Shown here piece by piece: positions 27,536 through 35,954 of a stretch of 64,000 bases of DNA (the first letter of the stretch is position 1; each line of letters starts with the position of its first letter). The position numbers and the translations under genes are program-made. The notes under the pieces are model-generated. The model was not told where the DNA came from and made no database searches. It worked only from the letters and a program-made list of their open reading frames with translations. Source of the DNA: Haloarcula halophila (GTDB lineage: Archaea; Halobacteriota; Halobacteria; Halobacteriales; Haloarculaceae); assembly GCF_029278565.1 (NCBI RefSeq), contig NZ_CP119560.1, positions 461,050 through 525,049 of the forward strand, in the 5' to 3' direction.

Positions 27536-28930
27536 ATGGCAGAGGGATTGCATCGAAAGCTTGTCGAAGAGTTCTCCGATATTGCGACGATTATCGATTC
27601 AGACGGGACGATTACGTATGTGAGTCCCTCGGTCACCCGGATGCTCGGATATGAGCCAGAGGAACTAGTCGGTGAGGTCGGCTACGAATATCAGCATCCG
27701 GACGACCGTGACGCTGTTGCCGACGCCATTGAGAGAATCCAGACAAATCCCGACGACACCCAGATAATCGAGACACGGTTTCGTCGTGCCGATGGCTCGT
27801 GGTGTTGGATCGAGGCGACACTACAAAACCGACTCGACGATCCTGATATCAATGGAATCCTCGTGAATAGCCGTGACATCTCCAAGCGAAAACGGAAGGA
27901 ACACCAACATCAGGCGCTTGCCAAAGAGTACAAAACACTCCTTGAGAACGTCGATGACAGTATTTTCTTCATAAACGTCGAGTCAGCGGATGCGAAGTAC
28001 GTGTTCCGCTTTGAACGTTTGAACCGTGCCTACGAGGAACAAACCGAGATTTCGACCGATGAAGTCCGGGGAAAGACTCCAACCGACGTGTTCGGTGAAG
28101 ACCTCGGGACAGACCTCCAAGCAAACTATCATCGGTGTGCCCGAACTCAGGAACCGATCTCGTATGAGGAGGAGGTTCCAGTCGAGACGGGCGCACGGTT
28201 TTGGCAAACGGTTCTCACACCAGTTCTTACCAACGGCGAAGTGACCCAGATTATCGGTATCACACGGAACATCACAGAGCGGGTCAAACAGGAGCGACAG
28301 CTCCAGAGCCAAAAGGAGCAACTTGACGAGTTCGCAAGCGTAGTGTCACACGATCTGCGGAATCCACTCAGTGTCGCACAGGGTCGGTCAGAACTCCTCG
28401 CAAACGACTGCGACAGCGACCATCTCCCTCCCATCAGCAGATCACTTGACCGGATGGAAGAAATCATCGCTGATACGCTCACACTTGCCAGACAGGGCCA
28501 AGTTGTCTCAGATCAAGAGCCGATAGATTTAGTCAATTTAGTCGGAAAGTGCTGGAAGAACGTACGATCAGATGAGGCTACCATCGAGATTGAAGACAAA
28601 GTCATGATCACTGGTGATCCGGGTCGACTCCAACACATATTCGAGAACCTCTTTCGGAACGCAATTGAACACGGCGGGACGGACGTGACTGTCCGAGTCG
28701 GCCAAATCGATACACACGGAATTTACGTCGAAGACACTGGTTCAGGGATTCCGGAAGACGCCCGTGAGGCAGTGTTTGATGCTGGGCATACCTCGGCAAG
28801 TGGCGGAACCGGGTTTGGGTTGACAATCGTCAAACGGATCGCAGAGGCCCACGGCTGGAAGGTTAAGATCGTCGAGGGGATTGATGGTGGAGCCCGATTT
28901 GAGTTCACTGATATCGATATCGATCAGTGA
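27536..28930 (+). CDS. PAS-PAS sensor histidine kinase
   Basis: A cytoplasmic 464-residue kinase. PAS 1 (about 5-120) has FSDIATIIDSDGTITYVSPS and ends in a PAC-type DISKRKRKE linker. PAS 2 (about 130-250) ends in NITERVKQERQL. The HisKA box is VSHDLRNPLSVAQGRSELL with the phospho-acceptor His. The ATPase has N box NLFRNAIEHGG, G1 DTGSGIPE and G2 GGTGFGLTIVKRIAEAHGW. It lacks membrane helices. ATG 27536 was chosen over an upstream TTG. No response regulator is adjacent, so the partner is unknown. Confidence 0.93.
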   Translation: MAEGLHRKLVEEFSDIATIIDSDGTITYVSPSVTRMLGYEPEELVGEVGYEYQHPDDRDAVADAIERIQTNPDDTQIIETRFRRADGSWCWIEATLQNRLDDPDINGILVNSRDISKRKRKEHQHQALAKEYKTLLENVDDSIFFINVESADAKYVFRFERLNRAYEEQTEISTDEVRGKTPTDVFGEDLGTDLQANYHRCARTQEPISYEEEVPVETGARFWQTVLTPVLTNGEVTQIIGITRNITERVKQERQLQSQKEQLDEFASVVSHDLRNPLSVAQGRSELLANDCDSDHLPPISRSLDRMEEIIADTLTLARQGQVVSDQEPIDLVNLVGKCWKNVRSDEATIEIEDKVMITGDPGRLQHIFENLFRNAIEHGGTDVTVRVGQIDTHGIYVEDTGSGIPEDAREAVFDAGHTSASGGTGFGLTIVKRIAEAHGWKVKIVEGIDGGARFEFTDIDIDQ

Positions 28931-28954
28931 CAAATACGCAGCCACACTGAGAAG

Positions 28955-29130
28955 GTGGTTCATCCCAACAGTGCTGAAATCAATTCTCTGGATTCTGTCT
29001 TTTCGGTCCGTATCGTCGTATTGTGCTTGCGGGCCCAAGCCAATCAGAGGTGGCAGCTCTCAGTTGGAATAGAATACCTGGTCGTGATTATCTCAGCATG
29101 CTCGACCGAGCAGACCGACGGTCAGTACAG
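28955..29130 (+). repeat. Dispersed intergenic repeat, copy B
   Basis: The best preserved copy. Block 1 is tggttcatcccaacagtgct (28956-28975), followed by gaaatcaattctctg. Block 2 includes aatcagaggtggcagctctc (29042-29061) and, further on, ctggtcgtgattatctcagc followed by atgctcgaccgag. It sits between the histidine kinase stop and a convergent small gene. No inverted termini were identified. Confidence 0.62.
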
Positions 29131-29145
29131 TGAGTGCGAGTTGCG

Positions 29146-29358
29146 TCAGGTTGTGTTGTTCGGGTCGAGCGCGTAGTAGACGACAGTCATTGAGACGCCC
29201 ATCGCGATCGGGCCGAAACTTCCATTCCCCGGCAGCAAGCTTCTGACAGCGAATACGGCCACCGCGGAGATGAGGCCGACGAGCAGAGCGTACGAGAGCC
29301 GCGAGAGACCCCGTACTCGGTTGTCAAGTCTACGGTACAGATGTTGGAGGGCATCCAT
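29146..29358 (-). CDS. Small haloarchaeal membrane protein
   Basis: A 70-residue product starting MDALQHLYRRLDNRVRGLSR, followed by two hydrophobic segments: SYALLVGLISAVAVFAVRSLL and GPIAMGVSMTVVYYAL. It resembles short haloarchaeal proteins of unknown function that carry an amphipathic N terminus and two helices. The internal ATG at 29358 fits better than a start at 29430, whose extension overlaps a dispersed repeat. The gene is flanked by copies B and C of the repeat. Function unknown. Confidence 0.62.
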   Translation of the reverse strand: MDALQHLYRRLDNRVRGLSRLSYALLVGLISAVAVFAVRSLLPGNGSFGPIAMGVSMTVVYYALDPNNTT

Positions 29359-29421
29359 ACGCTCGAATACCGTCAGCGGAGGGATACCTCTTTTTGTTAA
29401 ACACGCATACCCACGGAACAA

Positions 29422-29555
29422 CTGGTTCATCCCACAGTGCTGAAATCAGCTCTGTGAGAACTGTCTAGTGACTCCGTCTCTGTGGATTCGATTTGCCCCG
29501 TCGACCCCGTATTCACGGTGCCAGCTCTCTCCAGGAAAACTGGTCGTTGTGCTGG
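29422..29555 (+). repeat. Dispersed intergenic repeat, copy C
   Basis: Block 1 is ctggttcatcccacagtgct (29422-29441), followed by gaaatcagctctgtgag. Block 2 is gtgccagctctctccaggaa (29518-29537), followed by aactggtcgttgtgctgg. The order and spacing match copies B and D. It occupies most of the gap between the small membrane gene and the response regulator. Confidence 0.6.
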
Positions 29556-29678
29556 AGGTGCGCTCGGACGTGAAGCACGCGACGACGGTCCATACACGCT
29601 CCAACCGGGAGCCACAGAGCCACAAGAGCCCGTCGGCATGACTGTCTTTTTGTCGACGGGCTAATAATGAGTGCATAG

Positions 29679-30056
29679 ATGCCGGGTGAGATACTCGTCG
29701 TCGACGACGACGAAACGATCAGGCGGCTCGTCTCCCACCGGCTCGAAGCGGCGGGCTACGACGTGCGGACCTGCGAGGACGGCCGCGAAGCGGCCGACCT
29801 GTTGGGGACCGACTACCGGCCTGACCTCGTCGTGATGGACGTGATGATGCCCCGCCTCGACGGAACGCGGTTGGCCCGGATGGTCCGCAAGGGAGAACTC
29901 GCGGTCCCGACGGACCTGCCGATCGTGATGCTCACTTCCCGTGGCCGGGAGGAACACGTCCTCGAAGGATTCGACGCGGGCGTCGACGACTACGTGACGA
30001 AACCGTTCCGGAGCGCGGAGCTCGTCGCCAGAGTCCGGAGGCAGATGGATGGTTGA
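29679..30056 (+). CDS. Single-domain response regulator
   Basis: A 125-residue receiver domain with no output domain. It has the acidic pair VDDDE, the phospho-acceptor Asp in LVVMDVMMPRLDG, the switch Thr in VMLTSRGRE and the Lys in DDYVTKPF. It is the first gene of a tight cluster: its 3' end overlaps the HEAT-repeat gene by 8 bp, and that in turn abuts a glycosyltransferase and a histidine kinase. A phosphorelay controlling polysaccharide synthesis through protein contact is plausible, by inference from context. Confidence 0.94.
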   Translation: MPGEILVVDDDETIRRLVSHRLEAAGYDVRTCEDGREAADLLGTDYRPDLVVMDVMMPRLDGTRLARMVRKGELAVPTDLPIVMLTSRGREEHVLEGFDAGVDDYVTKPFRSAELVARVRRQMDG

Positions 30057-31197
30057 GCCGGTCGTGCTCCAGACGGGCGACGTGGTCGCGTTCGGCTACA
30101 CGGTCCCGTTGACTGTCGTCGTGGTCATGCTGGCACTCGTGATCGCGCTTGCGCTGGCGGTTTCGATGTTTCTGACGGTTGGGCTCTCGGTGTACCACTC
30201 GGTACAGGACACCCAGCGCGAGCGGGTCAAACCGGACTTGCGCGAGGAACTACTGAGCCGGCTGTTCAGTCAGGACCCGGACTGGGAAGCACTCGTCGCG
30301 GACTGTTCACGCACCGAACGGCGCGTCCTCGAATCCCTGCTCGACGAACACCTCCGGGAACTCGACGGCAGCGATGCCGACCGGCTCAGAGAGTTGGGCG
30401 ACGCCCTCGGGATTCCCGACCGGGCTCGACGCCGGCTCGGGAGCGGGAACGAGTACCGACGGCTCCACGCGCTGACGTGGCTGACACTGCTCCGGCGGCC
30501 GGAGCCGTACGTCGAGTCCTCGTTCGAGCCCGAGACCCCGCGTGAGCGGGCCGCGGCGGTTACACTTTTGCAGGCGTGTGACCGGCTCCCCGACGCGGAG
30601 ACGGGGGTATCACTCCTGCTCGACGGCGCGAACGAGCAGTTCAGCGTATTCGGTCAGGACACCCTCTACCGTGTCGCACGTAGCGACCCGGAGCCGCTGT
30701 TGGCCCGCGCGAGCAGCCACTATCGCGACTGGCCCGAGCCGCTGCTCGCACAGGTACTGGCGGTCTGTTCGCAGTTGGAGACCAGCGTCGGCGACCGGAG
30801 CTTAGAGTGGGTGACCGCCGCCCTGGAGACCGAAAACGAGGCGATCCGGGCGGCGGCCGCTGACACACTGGGTAGTTTCGGCTGGCGGGCATCGCTCCGC
30901 GACCAGCTATTCCTCGAACGGGCGACCGACGATCCCTCGCCCCGCGTTCGCGCGGCGGTGTACGAGATGCTCGCCTCGTGGGGCGACCGGGAAGCGATCA
31001 CCGTCCTCCTGTTCGCGCTCGTCGAGGAGACCGACCCCCGGGCGCTGACACTCGGGACGACGGCGCTGGTCGGCCGCCGGGACCACGTCGACCACGACAC
31101 GGCGGCGGTGTTGGGGCCCGCCTGGGACTGGAGCTTCGAACACTCGGAGTACGACCGCATCGCCGGTCGCGTGACCGCCGGGACGGTGCGTGGGTAG
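30049..31197 (+). CDS. Membrane-anchored HEAT-repeat protein
   Basis: A 382-residue protein with one N-terminal membrane helix (LTVVVVMLALVIALALAVSMFLTVGLSV) and a cytoplasmic domain of helical repeats. Recurrent pieces such as ENEAIRAAAADTLGSFGW and DPSPRVRAAVYEMLASWGDREAI are HEAT-like. It has no catalytic motif and probably acts as a scaffold. It overlaps the response regulator by 8 bp and ends one base before the glycosyltransferase start, so the proteins are likely made together. It may link the regulator to the glycosyltransferase at the membrane. That is inference. Confidence 0.85.
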   Translation: MVEPVVLQTGDVVAFGYTVPLTVVVVMLALVIALALAVSMFLTVGLSVYHSVQDTQRERVKPDLREELLSRLFSQDPDWEALVADCSRTERRVLESLLDEHLRELDGSDADRLRELGDALGIPDRARRRLGSGNEYRRLHALTWLTLLRRPEPYVESSFEPETPRERAAAVTLLQACDRLPDAETGVSLLLDGANEQFSVFGQDTLYRVARSDPEPLLARASSHYRDWPEPLLAQVLAVCSQLETSVGDRSLEWVTAALETENEAIRAAAADTLGSFGWRASLRDQLFLERATDDPSPRVRAAVYEMLASWGDREAITVLLFALVEETDPRALTLGTTALVGRRDHVDHDTAAVLGPAWDWSFEHSEYDRIAGRVTAGTVRG

Positions 31198-31198
31198 G

Positions 31199-32624
31199 AT
31201 GCACTCGCCGGAACACGTCGTGGGGACGGCGCTGCTGGTGTTTGGCGTGTTCGTCGTCGGCTACTACGCCGCCATCAACGCCGGCTATCTACTGTTGCAC
31301 GTCCTGGCGCTGCTGGAGCTTCGCGACGACGTCCGCGAGTCCGAGTGGGACCCCCTTCCGGGAGTTCACGTCGCCGTTTTACCCTGGGATCGGGATCGTC
31401 CTCCCGGCGTACAACGAGGAGGCGACGATCGTCGAGAGCGTCCAGTCGATGCTGTCGCTGAACTACCCGGAGATCGAGGTCGTCGTCGTCAACGACGGCT
31501 CGACCGACGCGACCGTCGAGCGCCTGGTCGAGCACTTCGATCTGGAACCAGTCGACGCCGACATCCCCTTCGAGGTCCCTGCCGAGGAGATCCACGGCGT
31601 CTACCGCTCGCGGATCTACGAGGAGTTGCTCGTCGTCGACAAGGACAATGGCGGGAAAAGCGACGCGCTCAACGCCGGTCTCTGGCTCACCGAGATGCCG
31701 CTGTTCTGTGCGGTCGACTCGGATACGGTCATCGACCGGGAGGCGCTGCTGTCGCTGGTCAGGCCCTTCCTGGAGGCGCCGACGACGGCGGTCGCCTCGG
31801 GCGGCGTGATCCGCGTCGCGAACAACTGCCGGATCGAGGACGGGGTCGTCAAGGACGTGTCGTTGCCCAAAACCGGGCTCGCCGGACTGCAGGTGATGGA
31901 GTACCTCCGGGCCTTCTACTCGGGCCGACTGGGGCTCAACCGGCTCAACGGCCTCATCCTTATTTCGGGCGCGTTCGGGCTGTTTCAGACCGAGACGGTC
32001 CGTGAGATCGGCGGCTACCGCCACGACACGATCACCGAGGACTTCGACATCGTCGTCCGGCTCCACCGCCATCTCAAGGAGACCGACCGGGAGTACACCG
32101 TCGACTTCGTCCCGGAACCAGTCGCGTGGACGGAGGTCCCCTCGACACGCCGGGTCCTGGGCCGACAGCGCCGACGGTGGTACCGGGGGATGGTCGAGAC
32201 TGTCGTCACCCATCGGCGGATGGTCGGCAACCCACGATACGGGCGCGTCGGCTGGTTCGTCATGCCCTTCTTCGTGATGGCGGAGACGGTCGGCCCGCTG
32301 ATCGAGGGGATCGGCTACGTCCTGTTGCCCCTCGCCTGGTACTTCGGCTTCCTGAACGTCGAGTTCTTCCTCGCCTTCTTCCTGTTGACGACCGGATTCG
32401 GGATCTTCCTCTCGTGGTTCGGCGTCTTCAGTGAGGTCTGGAGTTTCAACCGCTACGATAGCCCGTGGCAGGTGCTCCGGCTGCTCTGGTACGGCGTCCT
32501 GGAGAACTTCGGCTACCGGCAGTGGAAGACCATCGTCGCGTGGCAGGGACTGTTCGAGTACCTCAGGGGCGTGGACACTTGGGGGGCCATGGAGCGGACC
32601 GGCTTCTCGACCCGGGACGATTAG
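31199..32624 (+). CDS. Membrane family 2 glycosyltransferase (frame interrupted)
   Basis: A processive family 2 glycosyltransferase resembling cellulose or hyaluronan synthases. The N-terminal helix (VVGTALLVFGVFVVGYYAAINAGYLLLHV) is in one frame, and everything from REFTSPFYPGIGIVLPAYNEE is in another. Removing one C from the run of five near 31350 restores about 474 residues. Motifs include VVVNDGSTDATVE, AVDSDTVIDREAL, TEDFDIVVRLH and QRRRWYRG (Q/RxxRW), and then several C-terminal helices. It uses a nucleotide sugar and exports a polymer. The indel is probably a sequencing error, since the rest is well conserved. If it is real, the gene is broken. Confidence 0.85.
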
Positions 32625-32647
32625 TGACTCGGCCGTGAAGACGGGTT

Positions 32648-33804
32648 ATGTCCGAACAGGAGGTACGGAACTACTTCCGGGATCTCTACGAGCTCGGGGC
32701 GGACTCGTCGGCGACGCTAGACGAGAAGATCGAACGGGCGATCGCCGTCGGTCGAGACCGGCTCGACGTCGACTACGGGGTACTCTCGTTCACCGGGGAC
32801 GGCGAGTACGAGGTCGTCGGCTCGACGATCGAGAGCGGCGATTACTCCGCCGGATCGGTCCACGACCTGGACACCACCTGGTGCCGGCACGTCGTCGACG
32901 ACGAGGAACTACTGATGATCGCCGACGCGGGGTCGTCGGCCTACGCGGACGACATCGCGCGCGAAGTGACCGGCCTCCAGTGTTACATCGGGGCGCCGAT
33001 CACCGTCGACGGCGAGATCTACGGGACGTTGTGTTTCTCGGGGGAACAACCCCGTGATCGGTCCTTCGACGGGGACGAGCAGCGGTTCGTCGAACTGCTG
33101 ACCCGCTGGATCGGCCACGAGATCGAACGGGAACGTCACTACCGGGCTCTGGACGCACAGAACGAGCGGTTAGACGAGTTTGCGGGTGTTTTGGCACACG
33201 ACCTGCGGAACCCGTTGACCAGTGCGTACGGGTACACGGAACTGGCGTCCGAGACGGTCTCGGAACCGGAATCGGAGTATCTCGAGACGGCCCTCGATTC
33301 GCTCGATCGAATGGATGAGATGATCACCGAGACGCTGTCGCTCGCCCGGGAGGGCATCGACGTCGGCGAGCGGGAGTCGGTCCGGCTCTCGGAGGTCGCT
33401 CGCAGTGCCTGGAACACGATCGACCCCGACACCGCGACCCTGGAGATCGTCGACGACAGATCGATCCGGGCGGACGCCTCTCGTCTCCGCCACCTCTTCG
33501 AGAACCTGTTCAGGAACGTCGACGAACACTGCGGCCCGGGGACCCGGGTGACCGTCGAGGAACCGACGACGGCTTCGCCGTCGAGGACACGGGTCCGGGG
33601 TTGCCCGCCGACGTTGCGGACTCGTTGTTCGGCGGCGAGTACGGCGACGGCCGCCGTGGGCTCGGCCTGCTCATCATCGAACGCGTCGTCTCCGGGCACG
33701 GCTGGACGGGCCAGGCCCGTGTGACGGACGCCGGCACCCGCTTTGTCTTCTCGGGCGTGGGCACCGTGACGGAGACTCCGGCGACGGCTTCCCGGCCGGA
33801 GTGA
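32648..33804 (+). CDS. GAF-domain sensor histidine kinase (frame interrupted)
   Basis: An N-terminal GAF domain (about 20-165, including CYIGAPITVDGEIYGTLCFSG) precedes HisKA with LAHDLRNPLTSAYGYTEL and the ATPase N box ENLFRNVDEHCG. After GTRVTVEE the frame runs into unrelated sequence. The correct continuation, DDGFAVEDTGPGLPADVADS and GDGRRGLGLLIIERVVSGHGW, lies in the next frame and ends at 33804. One missing G near 33559 explains the shift and gives about 385 residues. It ends the cluster with the response regulator, HEAT protein and glycosyltransferase and is the obvious kinase for that regulator. Confidence 0.85.
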
Positions 33805-33875
33805 CCGGCCGCTCCGGGGGTCGACCGACGTGAGACGAGTCCACGTGGCTGGGATATCCCTATTGTTACGCAGCG

Positions 33876-34230
33876 ATGAGTCCGTTCCTGACCGCCGACA
33901 TCGAGCCGCTGGTCGAGTCCTGTGAGTTCGGCGAGGACCGCGTCTACCTTCTGCTGGCCATCGCCCGGGAAAAAACGAGGGACCGGCGTCGACACCCACG
34001 CATCCGGAGGGTGGTCGAGGACGAGGGCTCGAACGGGCGATCGCAGAACTCGGCCACGCCGCCCGTCGGTCCGACGAGCGGTTCCGCCTGTATCTCAGAC
34101 CTCTGAACCATACCGGGCTGACCGTCGACGCGCTCCGAGCGTGCTATCTTCTGGTTGTCCGCCCGGTCCTCAACGAGTCCGAGCGGCGACTACGGCGGAG
34201 CGGACGACCCCCACTGTCATCAAGCGGATG
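33876..34230 (+). pseudogene. Degraded haloarchaeal conserved gene
   Basis: An ATG at 33876 opens with MSPFLTADIEPLVESCEFGE and then DRVYLLLAIARE, which looks like a genuine N terminus. The frame then degenerates, and coding character continues in another frame as ERAIAELGHAARRSDERFRL, then YLRPLNHTGLTVDALRACYL, ending near 34230. At least one frameshift is needed and the protein would still be short. It resembles a haloarchaeal family of unknown function whose members begin with a similar LLLAIARKKE segment. Unlike the other broken genes here, it seems truly decayed. Confidence 0.5.
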
Positions 34231-34318
34231 ACCGACTGTCCGGTGTGGACGCTCTCCTGGCTGGGTCTGACTGACCCGGCGGCGGTCGGTACTGTCGGCG
34301 GTTATAATTGTGAGTCGG

Positions 34319-34717
34319 TCAGTCCCTCGCGACAACCGGGGCCGAGATGTGTCGGTTGATACAGGCAGTCAGGTCGCTGCGGGCAATCGGCTTAGTGAGA
34401 TAGTCATCAAGACCGTCCGGTACTGACTCTTCGGCGTCAACTGCCGAGACCATTACGAACGGGACCTCGATAGCGTGCTCTTGTATCCGGGTGTAAAGTT
34501 CGTCCCCAGACATCTCGGGCATTCGCCGGTCGCTCAAAACGAGGTCAATCTCGTCGGTAATCAGTCCGAGTGCGATAGCACCGTTCGCTGCTGTCTGCAC
34601 ATTGTATGTCTGCTGAAGATAGAGTTCGTATATTTCCCGCACATCTGGGTCGTCCTCAACAAGAAGAACAGTAGGGAGCGGTGATTGTCTGTCACGATCG
34701 GGCGAAACTGAGGTCAC
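34319..34717 (-). CDS. Response regulator receiver protein
   Basis: A 132-residue receiver domain with a GTG start. The motif VLLVEDDPDVREIYELYL gives the acidic pair, DLVLSDRRMPEMSG the phospho-acceptor Asp, VMVSAVDAEES has a Ser at the Thr switch position, and DDYLTKPI the Lys. It resembles the receiver part of HalX-type haloarchaeal regulators, but the usual C-terminal HalX domain is missing: the protein ends soon after the receiver. It has no adjacent kinase on the same strand. Confidence 0.88.
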   Translation of the reverse strand: MTSVSPDRDRQSPLPTVLLVEDDPDVREIYELYLQQTYNVQTAANGAIALGLITDEIDLVLSDRRMPEMSGDELYTRIQEHAIEVPFVMVSAVDAEESVPDGLDDYLTKPIARSDLTACINRHISAPVVARD

Positions 34718-35190
34718 GGAAAGAAGTAACTGGTGTATCGTAATCGGAGTGCTTCCTTACTAGTGTGGTAGCAGTCACGAGCTTGGTGGTTTGTAACAAC
34801 CTACTGTCCGCCAGCCTACTGCACAGCCAGTTCGGCGTCTCCAGCGTCAAAATCGAACTGATGTACTAACTCCCTGTACTGACCGAGGACTGAGGTTTAC
34901 CTCGCTGTCGATACTACTGAAGGATTGGAGCGATTCGGTCGTGTCAAGATCGTCTCCGCCTCCCAGAGAGGGCAAAATAGCGCGATAAAGATGACCGGGT
35001 CAAGCAGAATAGGATCATTTCTTCACCCCGAGAACTATTCGAAATCTGCGAGACTGCGAGCGCATAGGTGGCAAAGCGCTTCGGATTTTCTCTGGCAGCG
35101 GGGGATCTGAATACGGAAAGAGAGTACCGGAATTGTAACGGTGACTCCTCACCCTCAACGAGGCTCTCCCGGATGGATACAACCATCGCG
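34718..35190. other. Intergenic region without recognised genes
   Basis: A 473-bp stretch between a response regulator and an IS6-type remnant. Short open frames exist on both strands, but none has a recognisable motif or haloarchaeal codon bias. It may contain IS-flanking debris. No terminal repeat was found. Confidence 0.4.
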
Positions 35191-35695
35191 TTAAATTTGG
35201 CGTGAATTATGATAGACGAAGGCTTCGAGCCACTCTTGAGCTGTCTCTAGCTCGACATGGCTGAAACTATTCGTAAATGAGGAAGTTTGTTGTTCTGTTT
35301 TTCAGAATATACGTTTGATAGCAGTCCAATTTCCATGTGTGAGCGTCTGAAATCGGAGTCATCTCCAGCCAGAACTGGACCGGGATAATCAGCACCGTCG
35401 ACAAGAAATAGCACGTCGTCAAGCTGATCTCGATGGTGGAGTTCGGCTAGAACTCACCGTGTCTCTGTTTCGTCACCGTCGGAAAGAGGCTGACACTGGA
35501 TTTTGTTCGTTTTGGGATCAACAGCGCCGTACAGCCAAAATTTCTGCCTATGGAGGCCGATCATCTTTTCGTCGACCGCGAACTGATCCGCAGTCACCGT
35601 TGAGATCGGTCTAGTGAACCTACTCGTGGATCGAGACACGACTGCGTTGGGATGCCCAACCTATCGAAAAACTGATTTACATACTTAAGTGATGT
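35191..35695 (-). pseudogene. IS6-family transposase remnant
   Basis: Read on the minus strand, three fragments in different frames match the order of an IS6/DDE transposase: LKYVNQFFDRLGIPTQ (near 35690), TADQFAVDEKMIGLHRQKFW then LYGAVDPKTN (near 35520-35590, with the first catalytic Asp), and SFSHVELETAQEWLEAFVYH then NSRQI before a TAA at 35191. Between them FLVDGADYPGPVLA carries the second catalytic Asp. In-frame stops and shifts show it is dead. The N terminus and terminal repeats are not visible. Confidence 0.8.
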
Positions 35696-35954
35696 ATATT
35701 ATATATGATACCGAATGCCCACTCGAATCGCCCACTCAGGAGTCCGTCGACGCTCCACAAACGACAATTCGAGCCACACGATAGTCCACTGGGATGGTCA
35801 TAGACACTCTGATCCCGTCCACCTCATCCTTCAACTTAACGCGACCCCACCCTCAGGGCCAACATCTATTACCCATCAGTATATTGGTCTAAATACAGAA
35901 TGTAGTAGTATATAGGATATATAAAAATGACGGAACAACCGCTTGTAAGCTAAG

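Noticed and set aside
30978..31198. Upstream extension of the glycosyltransferase frame into the HEAT gene
   Set aside because: The extension is an out-of-frame reading of the HEAT coding sequence; the natural N terminus is the ATG at 31199 in the adjacent frame.
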